Shown piece by piece: positions 1 to 8,261 of a stretch of DNA of 33,106 bases; positions within the stretch are counted from its first letter, which is position 1; each line of letters begins with the position of its first letter. The stretch covers positions 1 to 33,106 of the forward strand of contig JAKVAY010000076.1 in the NCBI GenBank assembly GCA_022447185.1, read 5' to 3'. Under the pieces are notes generated by a model. The model made no database searches. It saw only the letters and a program-made list of their open reading frames with translations, and had not been told where the DNA came from. The DNA is from Fuerstiella sp. GTDB lineage: Bacteria; Planctomycetota; Planctomycetia; Planctomycetales; Planctomycetaceae. The position numbers and the translations under genes are program-made.

Positions 1-21
1 AAGGAAATGGGGGACAGGTTG

Positions 22-88
22 CTTGAGAATCTCAAGTAACTGCTGTCTGACACGGGAAGCCACGTGAGTCGCTGATGATGTCACGTGG
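22..88. repeat. Two inverted repeats downstream of the propeller-LRR gene
   Basis: Two perfect inverted repeats lie in the 224-base gene-free left end. The first has 7-base arms at 22-28 and 30-36 (CTTGAGA / TCTCAAG) around one base. The second has 8-base arms at 60-67 and 81-88 (CCACGTGA / TCACGTGG) around 13 bases. Neither is followed by a T-tract on either strand, so an intrinsic terminator is not supported. They could be RNA hairpins at the 3' end of the minus-strand gene or a protein-binding site. Nothing else is recognisable in 1-224. Confidence 0.35.
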
Positions 89-224
89 AGATTCGTCTGG
101 CGATGTCTCAGGCTGTCCTCGGGAAACAGGCCTGGCCTCGGTTCAGAGTTGTTGATCCGACAAAGGTTTACTGTGACAGAGTGATCGGTGTCGGTTCGTT
201 TTGTGAACTCCCTTGTGGAAGCTG

Positions 225-2594
225 TTAATGTCTGATGATCTCACAGTTGGGCAACGCGTTCTTCAAGTTTCGTACGTCTGCTTCGGTCGCCGTCGAATTT
301 GTCAGCCGGAGGTGAACGAGTTTCCGGAGTCGATGGATGTGCTTCAATCCTGAGTCGGAGATCTTTGCGCCGACCAGATTTAAATGAGTTAGTTGAGTGA
401 ATGCTCCGAGTGTTTCCAGGCCTTTATCTGTGACGTTTGCACCGGCAAAACCTTCGGAATAGAGCAATTCCAGCTGACGCAATTGTTTCAACGGGGCCAG
501 GTGACGAATCGCGTCGTCGGTAATTGGCAGCAAACTTAAATCCAGTTCGTCTAACTTTGACAGCGGCTTGAGATGCCGCAGCCCGTCATCTGTGACGAGA
601 TTGCCGGATAGGCTGAGCAGTTCAAGATCCTTAAGCCCGGACAGTTGTTTCAGGCCGGCGTCGGAGATGCGGTCCTGTTCAAAGCCTGTCTTTTTGAGCA
701 CCAGCGCGCGAAGTGCCGTCATTCGTCCGAGTGCTTCGCAGCCGGTATCGGTCACATCGTCGCAGACTTCCAGGTTGATGGCCGTGAGTGCTGGTGCGGG
801 TGCAAGGTGATCGAGACCAGTCGCGGAGATCGATGTTGCCGTGGCAATCAGTACGGCCAGTTGTTTCGAGCGACCGAGATAAGCGAAACCACGATCTGTG
901 ATGCGCCGGCACGATTCCAGATTCAACCCCACGAGGTTTTCCAGTTCGGAGATCTGTCGCAAACCTGAGTTACTGATCTGTGTTCCGGGGATCACGAGGA
1001 TGAAAGGTGATGACTGTTCCCGAAGCTGACGGTGCTGGTCGTCCGCGATCAATCCTTCGGAATCCAGTTCCGTATCAGTCAACGTGAGGATAGGAATCGA
1101 GGAATCGGTGGCATTTGGTTTGGTGGCGAATCTGTACAATCCACTTACGTCATCGGTGTTTCGAGTCATTGTCATCGCCGGTGTTGAGTGCGAATCCACA
1201 GCTGGCGCCAGCCGACGCAGGTCGTGGACCCACAGATCATCTTTTTCCCGGACAAACAACCTTCCGTGGGCCACAACCGGATGCGCCCAGCTGTCACCAC
1301 CTGCCGGGATCCGGAACTTTCCATGCAAACGGTATCCGTGATTAGATGCACCAATCAGACCGATCACTCCATTTTGATAATGGAAATAGAGCCGTCCATC
1401 TGCCGCTGTGACCGACGCTGAGCCGGTGCCTGGTCCACGGCGTTTCCAGAGGATCTTTCCTGTATGGAACTCAATGCAGGTAGGTAAACCGTTGTTACTT
1501 CCATGGCCACCGTAGATGTGATCATCAATTAACACGAATCCGCCGTGATGATTTTGAAATTTGTTGCCTCGCAGTCGATAGATTTCCTGAGCGTCAATTC
1601 CATCTCCATCATTGATTCTCGCCAGTCGAAGCAGAACCGCACCTGAGTGGTAACCGTTGGCGGAAAAAACAAAGTCGTCATGAACGATCGGAGTCGGGAT
1701 GTTGGCCGTCTCATTGGAGATATCGTTGTAGCCCCAAAGAAAAGTTCCGGTTTTTGCCTCAAAGCCTGCCAGCCCACGGCCAGTGAGTTGTATGTACTGT
1801 CGAACACCTGTCGCCTCGGACAGTACGACAGATGAAAATGCGGCGCCGTCACGCCCCTTCTCGCCGATCTTCGGCATGCGGGATTTCCAGATCACTTTAC
1901 CTGTGCGACGGTCCAGGGAAACGAGCATTGCGTCGTCTCCTCCCGGCGTACAAATCAACCTGTGGCGGTCAATGAGAGGAGATTCACTGTATCCACGACC
2001 TGACATTAGTTGTCCACCGAAATCCGCGGTAAGGCTGCGCTGCCACAGCTGTGTTCCGTTGTCTGCATCCAGACAAACGAGTTCACCGTCCGGATCAAGT
2101 ACATAGACGAGTCCATCGTAAAACGTTGGAGTGGCCATGACATTGCGTGATGTTGTACCGATTTTGGTCGTCCAGTTGTGTTGACCGGACTGAAGATCGA
2201 GTGCAAAGCACAGTACGGCGTCGTCTATTTTTCCAGTGGTAAAAACCTGTCCGTCGGCAATGACAACGCTCGAATAGCCATCACCGATACCTGACGCCCG
2301 CCAGAGGAGTTCAGGAGATGTATCACCCCACGAACTCAGTAATTTTGTTTCACTGGAAACCGCATTTCTGTTGGTTCCTCGCCACTGGGGCCAGTCCTCA
2401 GCATGACCGTAAACAGAAAAATTGATGCAGATGGTGATGAGCAGCAGGCGTTTGTACGCGGGTACAATGTTTGCGAGTCTTGTTTGGTTGTGGTTGTATT
2501 CTGCGTGGTGAACGGCGTATTCGGAAAAAACTTCCCGTGCTCTGCCGATCGGCACAGAAATGAAAGTAGAAATAGTCAACCATACCCGTTGCAT
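225..2594 (-). CDS. PQQ-like beta-propeller fused to leucine-rich repeats, exported
   Basis: A 789-residue protein with two halves. Roughly residues 65-470 form a PQQ-type (WD40-like) propeller: the first blade starts with a DWPQWRG motif, common at the N-terminus of such planctomycete proteins, and later blades carry G-x-L-x-C-L-D-A and G-x-x-L-W repeats. Roughly residues 525-785 hold about nine or ten leucine-rich repeats of the 'L-x-x-L-x-L-x-x-x-x-I-T-D-x-G-L' type. The start at 2594 is favoured over the ATG at 2603 because GAGGA (2604-2608) sits 9 bases upstream of it. The only hydrophobic export segment (LLLITICINF, followed by YGHA) lies about 50 residues in, so there is an unusually long N-terminal extension or a non-standard start. 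No PQQ-enzyme catalytic residues are obvious, so the propeller is probably structural or binding. Substrate is unknown. Confidence 0.85.
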   Translation of the reverse strand: MQRVWLTISTFISVPIGRAREVFSEYAVHHAEYNHNQTRLANIVPAYKRLLLITICINFSVYGHAEDWPQWRGTNRNAVSSETKLLSSWGDTSPELLWRASGIGDGYSSVVIADGQVFTTGKIDDAVLCFALDLQSGQHNWTTKIGTTSRNVMATPTFYDGLVYVLDPDGELVCLDADNGTQLWQRSLTADFGGQLMSGRGYSESPLIDRHRLICTPGGDDAMLVSLDRRTGKVIWKSRMPKIGEKGRDGAAFSSVVLSEATGVRQYIQLTGRGLAGFEAKTGTFLWGYNDISNETANIPTPIVHDDFVFSANGYHSGAVLLRLARINDGDGIDAQEIYRLRGNKFQNHHGGFVLIDDHIYGGHGSNNGLPTCIEFHTGKILWKRRGPGTGSASVTAADGRLYFHYQNGVIGLIGASNHGYRLHGKFRIPAGGDSWAHPVVAHGRLFVREKDDLWVHDLRRLAPAVDSHSTPAMTMTRNTDDVSGLYRFATKPNATDSSIPILTLTDTELDSEGLIADDQHRQLREQSSPFILVIPGTQISNSGLRQISELENLVGLNLESCRRITDRGFAYLGRSKQLAVLIATATSISATGLDHLAPAPALTAINLEVCDDVTDTGCEALGRMTALRALVLKKTGFEQDRISDAGLKQLSGLKDLELLSLSGNLVTDDGLRHLKPLSKLDELDLSLLPITDDAIRHLAPLKQLRQLELLYSEGFAGANVTDKGLETLGAFTQLTHLNLVGAKISDSGLKHIHRLRKLVHLRLTNSTATEADVRNLKNALPNCEIIRH

Positions 2595-2903
2595 AAAACC
2601 CATTCCTCGCCCTTGTTACGGATCATCAGGGAGTCGTTCCCAAATATCCAATCTCGCATACGGTTTGATGATTACAGTGACCGTATTTCGTAATTCAAGG
2701 CACACAGGATGACGTGGCACCGATACTGTTCGTCGTGAACCGGAGATGCTGGGAATCGTGCTGCAGACCAAAAAGTTCACCGGTGCTGTCACTCGGTTTC
2801 GTGACATCGACATCCATACGATTCAGTATGGTCACCTGTTGGTTGTTCAGCGGAAGTGTTCTCTTCAGGCGGATGTGTCCGTACTTCTGAAATGGACTGC
2901 TGC
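2595..2903. other. Gene-free gap between hflC and the propeller-LRR gene
   Basis: This 309-base stretch lies between the hflC stop and the next minus-strand gene. A 65-codon minus-strand reading frame (2616-2813) crosses it, but it has no recognisable domain, so it is not called as a gene. Promoter elements for the propeller-LRR gene should lie here, but I could not identify any with confidence. Confidence 0.4.
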
Positions 2904-3980
2904 TTAACGGCTGGAGTCATCCGACGTTTCATGTTCAGGCTGTGCCGGACTGACCTGCTTTAACATTCGGAATAAATCACTGTCGGTAGTCAGGATAAGT
3001 CGCGTGCTGGCGTCGAGTGCAGTTTCGTAAACCTCAAGCGTACGCTGGAAATTATAGAAGTCGTCCGTCTTGCGAATCGCTTCCGCGTACAATTCGATGA
3101 TTTCAGCTTCGACCTCACCACGAAGACGTTTATTCTGTTCTTCGCCCTCCCCAAGAATTTCTTCTGCCAGAGCGTTGGTTTCATTGATGATTTCCTGTTT
3201 GCGCTGCTCTCCTTCATTGTGGTACTTGGCAGCGATCGCCTCCATAAAAGCGGTGAGCCGTTCAAAGCTTGCCTGACGCACGGACTGCACAAAACCGATG
3301 TTGCTGACACCGACATCGACCAGTTCAATTCCACGGTCGAGGGTGGCGCCGTCATTGTCCTCGTCACCTGCGGCCAGCTGAGATTTGATTCGCTGCCGAA
3401 TCTCTCCCATGATTTTTTGACGACCGAACAGAATGTCTGCCTGCTCGCCAACTTTTGCCAGATCTTCTACGGGATTGAGAGCATCCGATTCTGTCTCCGG
3501 AAGATCCTCCAGTCCGAACGAGTATGTCAATTCGCGGTCTGAGCTGCGAACAACTTCAGCGAGATCATAGGAGGTGATTACGTCTCGAACGCCCGCCCGA
3601 ACTCGCTGGCGCACCTGTTGCTCTGCATTGCCGACAGTCCGCATGACTCTCAGAAATTTTTCCGGATCGGTAATTCGCCAAATGGCCCAGATTGCAATTT
3701 CGATCTTCTTGCCGTCTTTCGTCGGCAGATCTACCAGGACGTCATTCCGACCACTCGCCCAAAACTGGCGCGTGCGAGGGAAACGCCGAACTTCCTGAAT
3801 CAGAGGGATTTTATAGTACAGCCCAGGCTCCGTGATATTGCTGACCGGTTTCCCGAATTCCAGTAACACGGCAAGTTCGCGTTCGTTGACCGTAAAGATT
3901 GAACTGTAGGTGACAGTCAGCATCAGAATGGCGATGAGGACTGCAACCGGACCCTTGATAGAATTGTTCGCAGCCATCAT
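2904..3980 (-). CDS. hflC: SPFH-domain membrane protease modulator HflC
   Basis: A 358-residue protein of the stomatin/prohibitin/flotillin/HflK-C superfamily, slightly longer than typical HflC. One N-terminal membrane segment (about residues 10-28) is followed by the HflC hallmark N-E-R-E-x-A-V-L-x-x-F-G-K and 'EPGLYYKIP'. The SPFH domain follows, then a long Glu/Ala/Arg-rich coiled coil (about 240-300), then an acidic tail. In well-studied bacteria HflC and HflK form a periplasm-facing complex that encloses the FtsH protease and moderates its activity. The gene overlaps hflK by four bases (ATGA), so the two are translationally coupled. Two ATGs stand in tandem at 3980 and 3977; the second is better spaced from the GGGAG within the end of hflK. 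No ftsH is in the window. Confidence 0.93.
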   Translation of the reverse strand: MMAANNSIKGPVAVLIAILMLTVTYSSIFTVNERELAVLLEFGKPVSNITEPGLYYKIPLIQEVRRFPRTRQFWASGRNDVLVDLPTKDGKKIEIAIWAIWRITDPEKFLRVMRTVGNAEQQVRQRVRAGVRDVITSYDLAEVVRSSDRELTYSFGLEDLPETESDALNPVEDLAKVGEQADILFGRQKIMGEIRQRIKSQLAAGDEDNDGATLDRGIELVDVGVSNIGFVQSVRQASFERLTAFMEAIAAKYHNEGEQRKQEIINETNALAEEILGEGEEQNKRLRGEVEAEIIELYAEAIRKTDDFYNFQRTLEVYETALDASTRLILTTDSDLFRMLKQVSPAQPEHETSDDSSR

Positions 3981-4960
3981 TTGCTCCCTTCACCAAGATT
4001 GAGCAGTGGCAGTAGTTGCCTCAGATCAGAATCGATGATTGTTTTGTTTTGGACATTGGCAAGTACCTTTTGCATTGACTCAAGATACAACCGCTGTCGG
4101 GTTTCCTGCGGCGCCTTTGCAAACTGCTCGTACTGCACCATTAATGCGTCAATTTCTCCCTTCACTTCTGAACGACGCCGAGCTGCGTACCCTTCTGCAC
4201 TCCGAATTGACCTGTCTCGTTCGGCTCTTGCTTTCGGAAGCAGTGTGTTTTTCACTTTGTTCGCATCGTTCTCAAGTTTATCGCGGGTTTGAACTGCTTC
4301 ATTAACCGCTGCGAATGAGGGTTTGACCTGTTCCGGCGGCGTTACTCGCTGAAGCTGCAGATCCGTAATTCGAATTCCACATTCGTAATTATCGAGCATC
4401 TCCTGAGTCGCCTCACGGGCTTCCTGTCGAATTTCCATGCGAGCACCGGTCAGGACTTCATCGATCGAGTAGTCTCCGATCAATCGATTCATCACCGTTC
4501 GACCCACAACGGTAATGATGTACTGGAGAAATTGTTCCTGTTCAGCAAGGTGGGTGTAGAAGGTGAACAGATACTGTTCCGGATCGGCGACCTGCCACTG
4601 CACTGTCCATTCAACAGAGGCTGCATTCAGATCACCGGTGAGCATGAGGACGTCCTCTTCGTTAGTGCGACCGGACGGCCGATCGTCGGACAGTCCAAAC
4701 GGCATTCGAATCGTTCGTTCACGCATGTCGGCGCTTAGCACCGTATCAACAAAGGGAATACAAAAATGCAGGCCAGGATCGGATGTGGAGACATGACGTC
4801 CGAATCGCAATACGACTGCTTTCTCATTGGCCTCAACGGTGTACCACGATTTTGAAAGCAGCAGCAATAGAATCACCGCCCCCAGGCCGATCAGGACGGC
4901 GCCGATATTACGTTTTACGTCGTCGGGACGGATGTCCATTTTGAACTGGCCTGAAGACAT
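3977..4960 (-). CDS. hflK: SPFH-domain membrane protease modulator HflK
   Basis: HflK partner of the adjacent HflC, 327 residues from the chosen start. A membrane segment at about residues 19-36 is followed by 'VEANEKAVVLRFGRH' and 'DPGLHFCIPF', the usual HflK entry into the SPFH domain, then a charged coiled coil (about 225-290). The glycine-rich N-terminal region of E. coli HflK is missing, which explains the shorter length. The reading frame is open 35 codons further upstream, but the ATG at 4960 has a strong AGGAG (4971-4975) 10 bases before it and leads straight into the membrane segment. It is the first gene of the hflK-hflC unit. Confidence 0.93.
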   Translation of the reverse strand: MSSGQFKMDIRPDDVKRNIGAVLIGLGAVILLLLLSKSWYTVEANEKAVVLRFGRHVSTSDPGLHFCIPFVDTVLSADMRERTIRMPFGLSDDRPSGRTNEEDVLMLTGDLNAASVEWTVQWQVADPEQYLFTFYTHLAEQEQFLQYIITVVGRTVMNRLIGDYSIDEVLTGARMEIRQEAREATQEMLDNYECGIRITDLQLQRVTPPEQVKPSFAAVNEAVQTRDKLENDANKVKNTLLPKARAERDRSIRSAEGYAARRRSEVKGEIDALMVQYEQFAKAPQETRQRLYLESMQKVLANVQNKTIIDSDLRQLLPLLNLGEGSK

Positions 4961-5337
4961 GAGTCGACTTCTCCTGAGATCCTGACTGATTTTCCTGAGT
5001 ACGGACTCTTGGTCCCCGGAGTACGCATTCCGTGTAACTCTGGCTTGTGTTAATCCGAACGCCAAACCTGCAGATCAATTAATCCTTAAACAATACAGGA
5101 CTCGGATGCTGATCGCTGGTTTTCACTTACCAAAGCACCACATTTCTCAACAGATTCGTCGAAATCATTCTATCCATCATTACCGACAGGATCGCTGACA
5201 GTCCGCCTCGTTTGTCTGATTCACCGCAATTCAGTTCCCGGAACAACCGTTCAGGTACCGATCAGATTCTCCAGCCCCATCAATGCGCTCTGCGCAGGAA
5301 ATTTCGATTTACGTTTTCAGGGGCGGGAGCATTTCCT
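4961..5337. other. Divergent intergenic region between hflK and the SthA-like gene
   Basis: These 377 bases separate two divergently transcribed genes and must hold both promoters. I see the AGGAG site for hflK (4971-4975) and the GGGAG site for the plus-strand gene (5325-5329), and an AT-richer patch near 5075-5100. I could not assign a -35/-10 pair with confidence. Open frames extend into this region from both genes but lack homology. Confidence 0.4.
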
Positions 5338-6342
5338 ATGCAATACGACATTGCTGTCATCGGAAACGACGAAGCTGCCGTGGAAATGATGTGTCTGGCC
5401 GCAGAATCCGGCAGACGCACGGCTGCGGTGCTGCCGGATTCGAACCATTCCGCGTGGCTGGTGGCCCTTGCGCTCAGACGTTTGATCTCCGATCTGCTGG
5501 TCGACCAAAGTATCAGCCGTCGTCAGTTGCTTGCTCGCACCGGGTCACCACGACTGCTGCGCCAGTTGGTTGCAGGTGCGATTGTCAGAGAAACTGAAGA
5601 CCTGGTATGCATGCTGGATCATTTGAATATTCATATTCGCATGGGACAGCCGAGGTTTGTCAACCGGCACTCCGTATCCATTGTGGACGGACAAACATGC
5701 AATCGATCATGTCTCAGCGCACACCACTTTGTCATTGGTACTGGCATACGACGTACAGCCATGCATCGACCTCTCGGCCTCGTTACCCTGCATCGTCCTG
5801 AATCGATGTTCGAAGGTACCATCCTGCCTCGATCGATCTGTCTGCTCGGAGGGAATAGTTTCGGATGCGGTATGGCGGCGCTGTTCAGCCTTTTTGGAGT
5901 TCAGGCTCGTCACGTTGCACACGACCGTCAGGACTCCGCAATGCTCGAACTGGCTCATGCCGCCGGGGTCGAAATCGGATTCTGTCGTTCGACGCAGTCA
6001 GATGGTGTTCTGGCCAATTCGTATGCAGATGTGGTTGACTGCCGCCGGGCAGTTGGGTTCACCGAACATCTCAACCTGTCGTCGATCGACGTGGAAGCCG
6101 ACGAAAATGGCCAACTGTGGTGTTCAAGCGAACTCGAGACCTGGTGCCGGGGAGTGTACGGGATTGGTGATGTTGTCGGCTTTTCAGCCGACAGCACTGT
6201 GCACCCGTCTGTTCAGGCTGAACGGATCCACCGACGGATCGGTTCTCAAATCCCAAGACCTCGAATTGTGGATCGGTTTTCGAATACAGAACCTCATCGT
6301 GTGGCATTGCAGCAACGGGTGTACGAAGTGCTGAATAACTAA
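5338..6342 (+). CDS. Truncated SthA-like FAD/NAD-dependent oxidoreductase homologue
   Basis: 334 residues that can be followed along soluble pyridine nucleotide transhydrogenase SthA and the flavoprotein disulfide reductase family. YDIAVIG starts the FAD-binding fold, but the Gly-rich loop usually written G-x-G-x-x-G reads GNDEAA. Other recognisable points are R-x-L-L-R-Q-L, a HFVIGTGIR segment matching the usual 'ATG' motif, a second dinucleotide loop (LLGGNSFGCGMAA), and the GVYGIGDVVGF motif that normally contacts the FAD. The protein stops where the C-terminal dimerisation domain of about 110 residues would begin. No CxxxxC redox pair is present, as in SthA itself. The start at 5338 has GGGAG (5325-5329) 8 bases upstream and begins exactly at the FAD fold. 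It may be a non-catalytic paralogue or bind cofactor differently; its function is not predictable. Confidence 0.75.
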   Translation: MQYDIAVIGNDEAAVEMMCLAAESGRRTAAVLPDSNHSAWLVALALRRLISDLLVDQSISRRQLLARTGSPRLLRQLVAGAIVRETEDLVCMLDHLNIHIRMGQPRFVNRHSVSIVDGQTCNRSCLSAHHFVIGTGIRRTAMHRPLGLVTLHRPESMFEGTILPRSICLLGGNSFGCGMAALFSLFGVQARHVAHDRQDSAMLELAHAAGVEIGFCRSTQSDGVLANSYADVVDCRRAVGFTEHLNLSSIDVEADENGQLWCSSELETWCRGVYGIGDVVGFSADSTVHPSVQAERIHRRIGSQIPRPRIVDRFSNTEPHRVALQQRVYEVLNN

Positions 6343-6344
6343 GG

Positions 6345-6382
6345 TTCAATCGAGAATTGAATCTGCACCAGTGTCATGACAC
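6345..6382. repeat. Palindromes between convergent genes
   Basis: The short gap between two converging genes holds a 6-base-arm hairpin (6345-6350 / 6356-6361, TTCAAT / ATTGAA) and a perfect 12-base palindrome at 6371-6382 (GTGTCATGACAC). The position suits a bidirectional transcription end point. No T-tract follows, so intrinsic termination is not established. Confidence 0.3.
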
Positions 6383-6409
6383 CCACGTTCCAACTGACAG
6401 ACTTCATCT

Positions 6410-7372
6410 CTATAGACAGGACAGGAAATCCGGCGGTGTTTGCGACACGAACGTCAAAATGGTTCTGAGAACCGGATGCCGGAATACGAGACGCGCTGCG
6501 TGTAATGCGTGGCGATGTTGCGCCGGTTGACCTTGTCCTCTGCTTTTTTCAGTCCGGATTGCACCCCAGCGACCGTAAAATTCATCACCCAGCACCGGAT
6601 GACCGATCTCGGCCATGTGAACCCGAATCTGATGATTGCGGCCGGTATAGGGCTGGCAGTCGACGATTGAGAAATGCTGCCGACGCTGCAGGACTGTTAC
6701 CTTCGTTTTTGCGGTGCGCGCGCGAATCGCATCCGGCTTTGCTGACATCAGCACACTTCGGCCGGTCGGAAGCTGACCAATTTTTAATTCGATGACGCGT
6801 TCATCAAACGGAACTCGGCCTTCCACCAGTGCGACATAGGATTTCTTCAGTCTCCCGGCCTGGAACTGTTCTGAGACCAGTCGATGCACACGGTGTTCTT
6901 TGGTCACAATCATCAGTCCACTGGTCATCCGATCCAGTCGATGCACAATGCCTGCGCGCAGCAGGCCCGGTGCGGGTGTCAGCTGATCGAGGTGATTTTG
7001 CAGCACATTGGTCAAAGTACCGCTTTGAAATTCACCGACCGGATGAGCGGCCATGCCCGCAGGTTTATCCACAACGATCAGCCATGGATCTTCGTAAACA
7101 AACCGTACCGTTGCGCAATCAGGATCCAGTAACTTGTCGGGAGGTTCCACGAGACGAACACTCACAGTCTGACCGTGATAAACTCTCTGGGTTCGGATTG
7201 CCGGTAAGTCATTCACTCGTACGAGACCGGCTGCAACCATCCGGTCAAGTCGCCAGGTCGTATAGTTGCGCAGGTGTTTTGCCAGGAATGAATCGATCCG
7301 GACACCGCTGAGATACGATTCCACCGTGAACATGGGTTGCAGCGGTGCGGTCATGGTATCAGTCCGAATCAT
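6410..7372 (-). CDS. RluA-family 23S rRNA/tRNA pseudouridine synthase
   Basis: A 320-residue pseudouridine synthase of the RluA/RluD group, which converts uridine to pseudouridine in structured RNA. An S4-like RNA-binding domain occupies about residues 15-75 (SGVRIDSFLAKHL, then VRVND). The catalytic domain follows, with VVDKPAGMAAHP, the active-site motif HRLDRMTSG (residues 144-152, catalytic Asp147), and the late R-N-H-Q-I-R-V-H and LGDEFYG motifs. All key residues are intact. RluD-like proteins act on 23S rRNA, but the exact target cannot be read from sequence. The start is uncertain: ATGs at 7372 and 7354 both lack a good ribosome-binding site. Its 5' end overlaps the end of the decayed nucleotidyltransferase by 14 bases. 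Confidence 0.9.
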   Translation of the reverse strand: MIRTDTMTAPLQPMFTVESYLSGVRIDSFLAKHLRNYTTWRLDRMVAAGLVRVNDLPAIRTQRVYHGQTVSVRLVEPPDKLLDPDCATVRFVYEDPWLIVVDKPAGMAAHPVGEFQSGTLTNVLQNHLDQLTPAPGLLRAGIVHRLDRMTSGLMIVTKEHRVHRLVSEQFQAGRLKKSYVALVEGRVPFDERVIELKIGQLPTGRSVLMSAKPDAIRARTAKTKVTVLQRRQHFSIVDCQPYTGRNHQIRVHMAEIGHPVLGDEFYGRWGAIRTEKSRGQGQPAQHRHALHAARLVFRHPVLRTILTFVSQTPPDFLSCL

Positions 7373-7827
7373 GGATCATCTTTACGAGTCGTTTGGCTGG
7401 TCTGGTGTCTTTGGCAAGATCACAAATTTGCCGCAGTCGATCAACGGCAGCCCTGCGATTCAGAATTGTACGTTCACGCCCGATGATTCGCGTCACATCA
7501 ATCCAATCATGGTCGCGACCGGTGAATTCTTTCATCACGATGAAATCCTTGGTGAAATCGTTGTCGATCGAGTCTGATTGTCTATAAACCGGTGCACGGA
7601 AACACACCAACCTCAAACTGAAATTCGGCAAACGCGATGTCCAGATCGGACTCCGAGCGACGACGGCATCCTTGTTTGAAAATGCGACCACAGCAGTTCG
7701 GCGAAGTGTCTTTCGTCACCGAACTCCATTATCACTGACACGTGGACCTTTCGAGTTCCGCGATATTCCCTCAACGAATCTTGATCGAACCACCGATCGC
7801 ACTACATGCACAGCGTTCAAACTTAAG
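7359..7827 (-). pseudogene. Decayed nucleotidyltransferase (AbiEii-like fold family)
   Basis: Pieces of one nucleotidyltransferase appear in order on the minus strand but in three reading frames. Segment A (7827-7774) gives ERCACSAIGG and ends at an in-frame TGA where relatives have Trp ('RWGEPR'). Segment B (7756-7670), another frame, gives TRKVHVSVIMEFGDERHFAE, matching the family pattern 'TRDVDVTLLTGFGDE'. Segment C (7650-7609) returns to the first frame with SDLDIAFAEFQFEV, the third-acidic-residue strand. Segment D (7559-7359), the third frame, gives FIVMKEFTGRDHDWIDV, matching 'DLVVMKAFAGRDQDWVDI'. The catalytic D-x-D reads K-V-H. At least three frameshifts, one stop and the lost active site mean no working enzyme. 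Family patterns are recalled from memory, not from a search. Confidence 0.72.
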
Positions 7828-8261
7828 GCTGGTTTGCAGCCCGGACACTGTTTAGTGATTCCGTCCGTCGCTGAACACCTTTCGATTGGAGTTCCCGGTT
7901 CGATCAGGTCTGCCAATGAACGTTCAGTCCGAAAGCGACAGCTGAGATCCAGGAGTTGATCGATGGCCATTCGTGGGTCAGTTTGCTGGGTTTTCGTGCA
8001 CAGATTTCCTTCAGCACCGGGTCCGACAGGTTTCCTATGTGCCACAAAATCAGTTTTGTTACGAGGTGCCAATGATGAAGGTATCGATCGAGTCATGCTG
8101 ATCTCGCAAAACTAAATCAGAATCAGTCCCTGATCCAGCAGGACTGAGAGGCCCTTTAACGGTAACCATCCAACGGTGGATGATCGATCGGAAATCGACA
8201 ACAATACAATATTGATCGTGTGGAATAACCGGCACAATCCCAGTCAGCTTGGGTCACTTTC
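7828..8261. other. Gap upstream of dnaX, possible further decayed coding sequence
   Basis: No convincing gene lies in these bases. On the minus strand a 126-codon frame (7716-8096) and another open frame reading KLTHEWPSINSWISA (about 7985-7940) cross it without recognisable domains. They may be remnants of the 5' part of the decayed nucleotidyltransferase or of a lost neighbour. A TACAAT hexamer at 8205-8210, about 50 bases before the dnaX GTG, could be a -10 box, but no matching -35 is evident. Confidence 0.35.

Noticed and set aside
2616..2813. 65-codon minus-strand frame between hflC and the propeller-LRR gene
   Set aside because: No recognisable domain and composition like out-of-frame translation; no supporting ribosome-binding site seen.
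3977..5065. Longer hflK start at 5065
   Set aside because: The extra 35 residues do not resemble HflK, while the internal ATG at 4960 has a strong AGGAG and precedes the membrane segment.
5212..5337. N-terminal extension of the SthA-like gene
   Set aside because: The FAD fold starts at the ATG at 5338, which has GGGAG at 8 bases; the extension has no homology.
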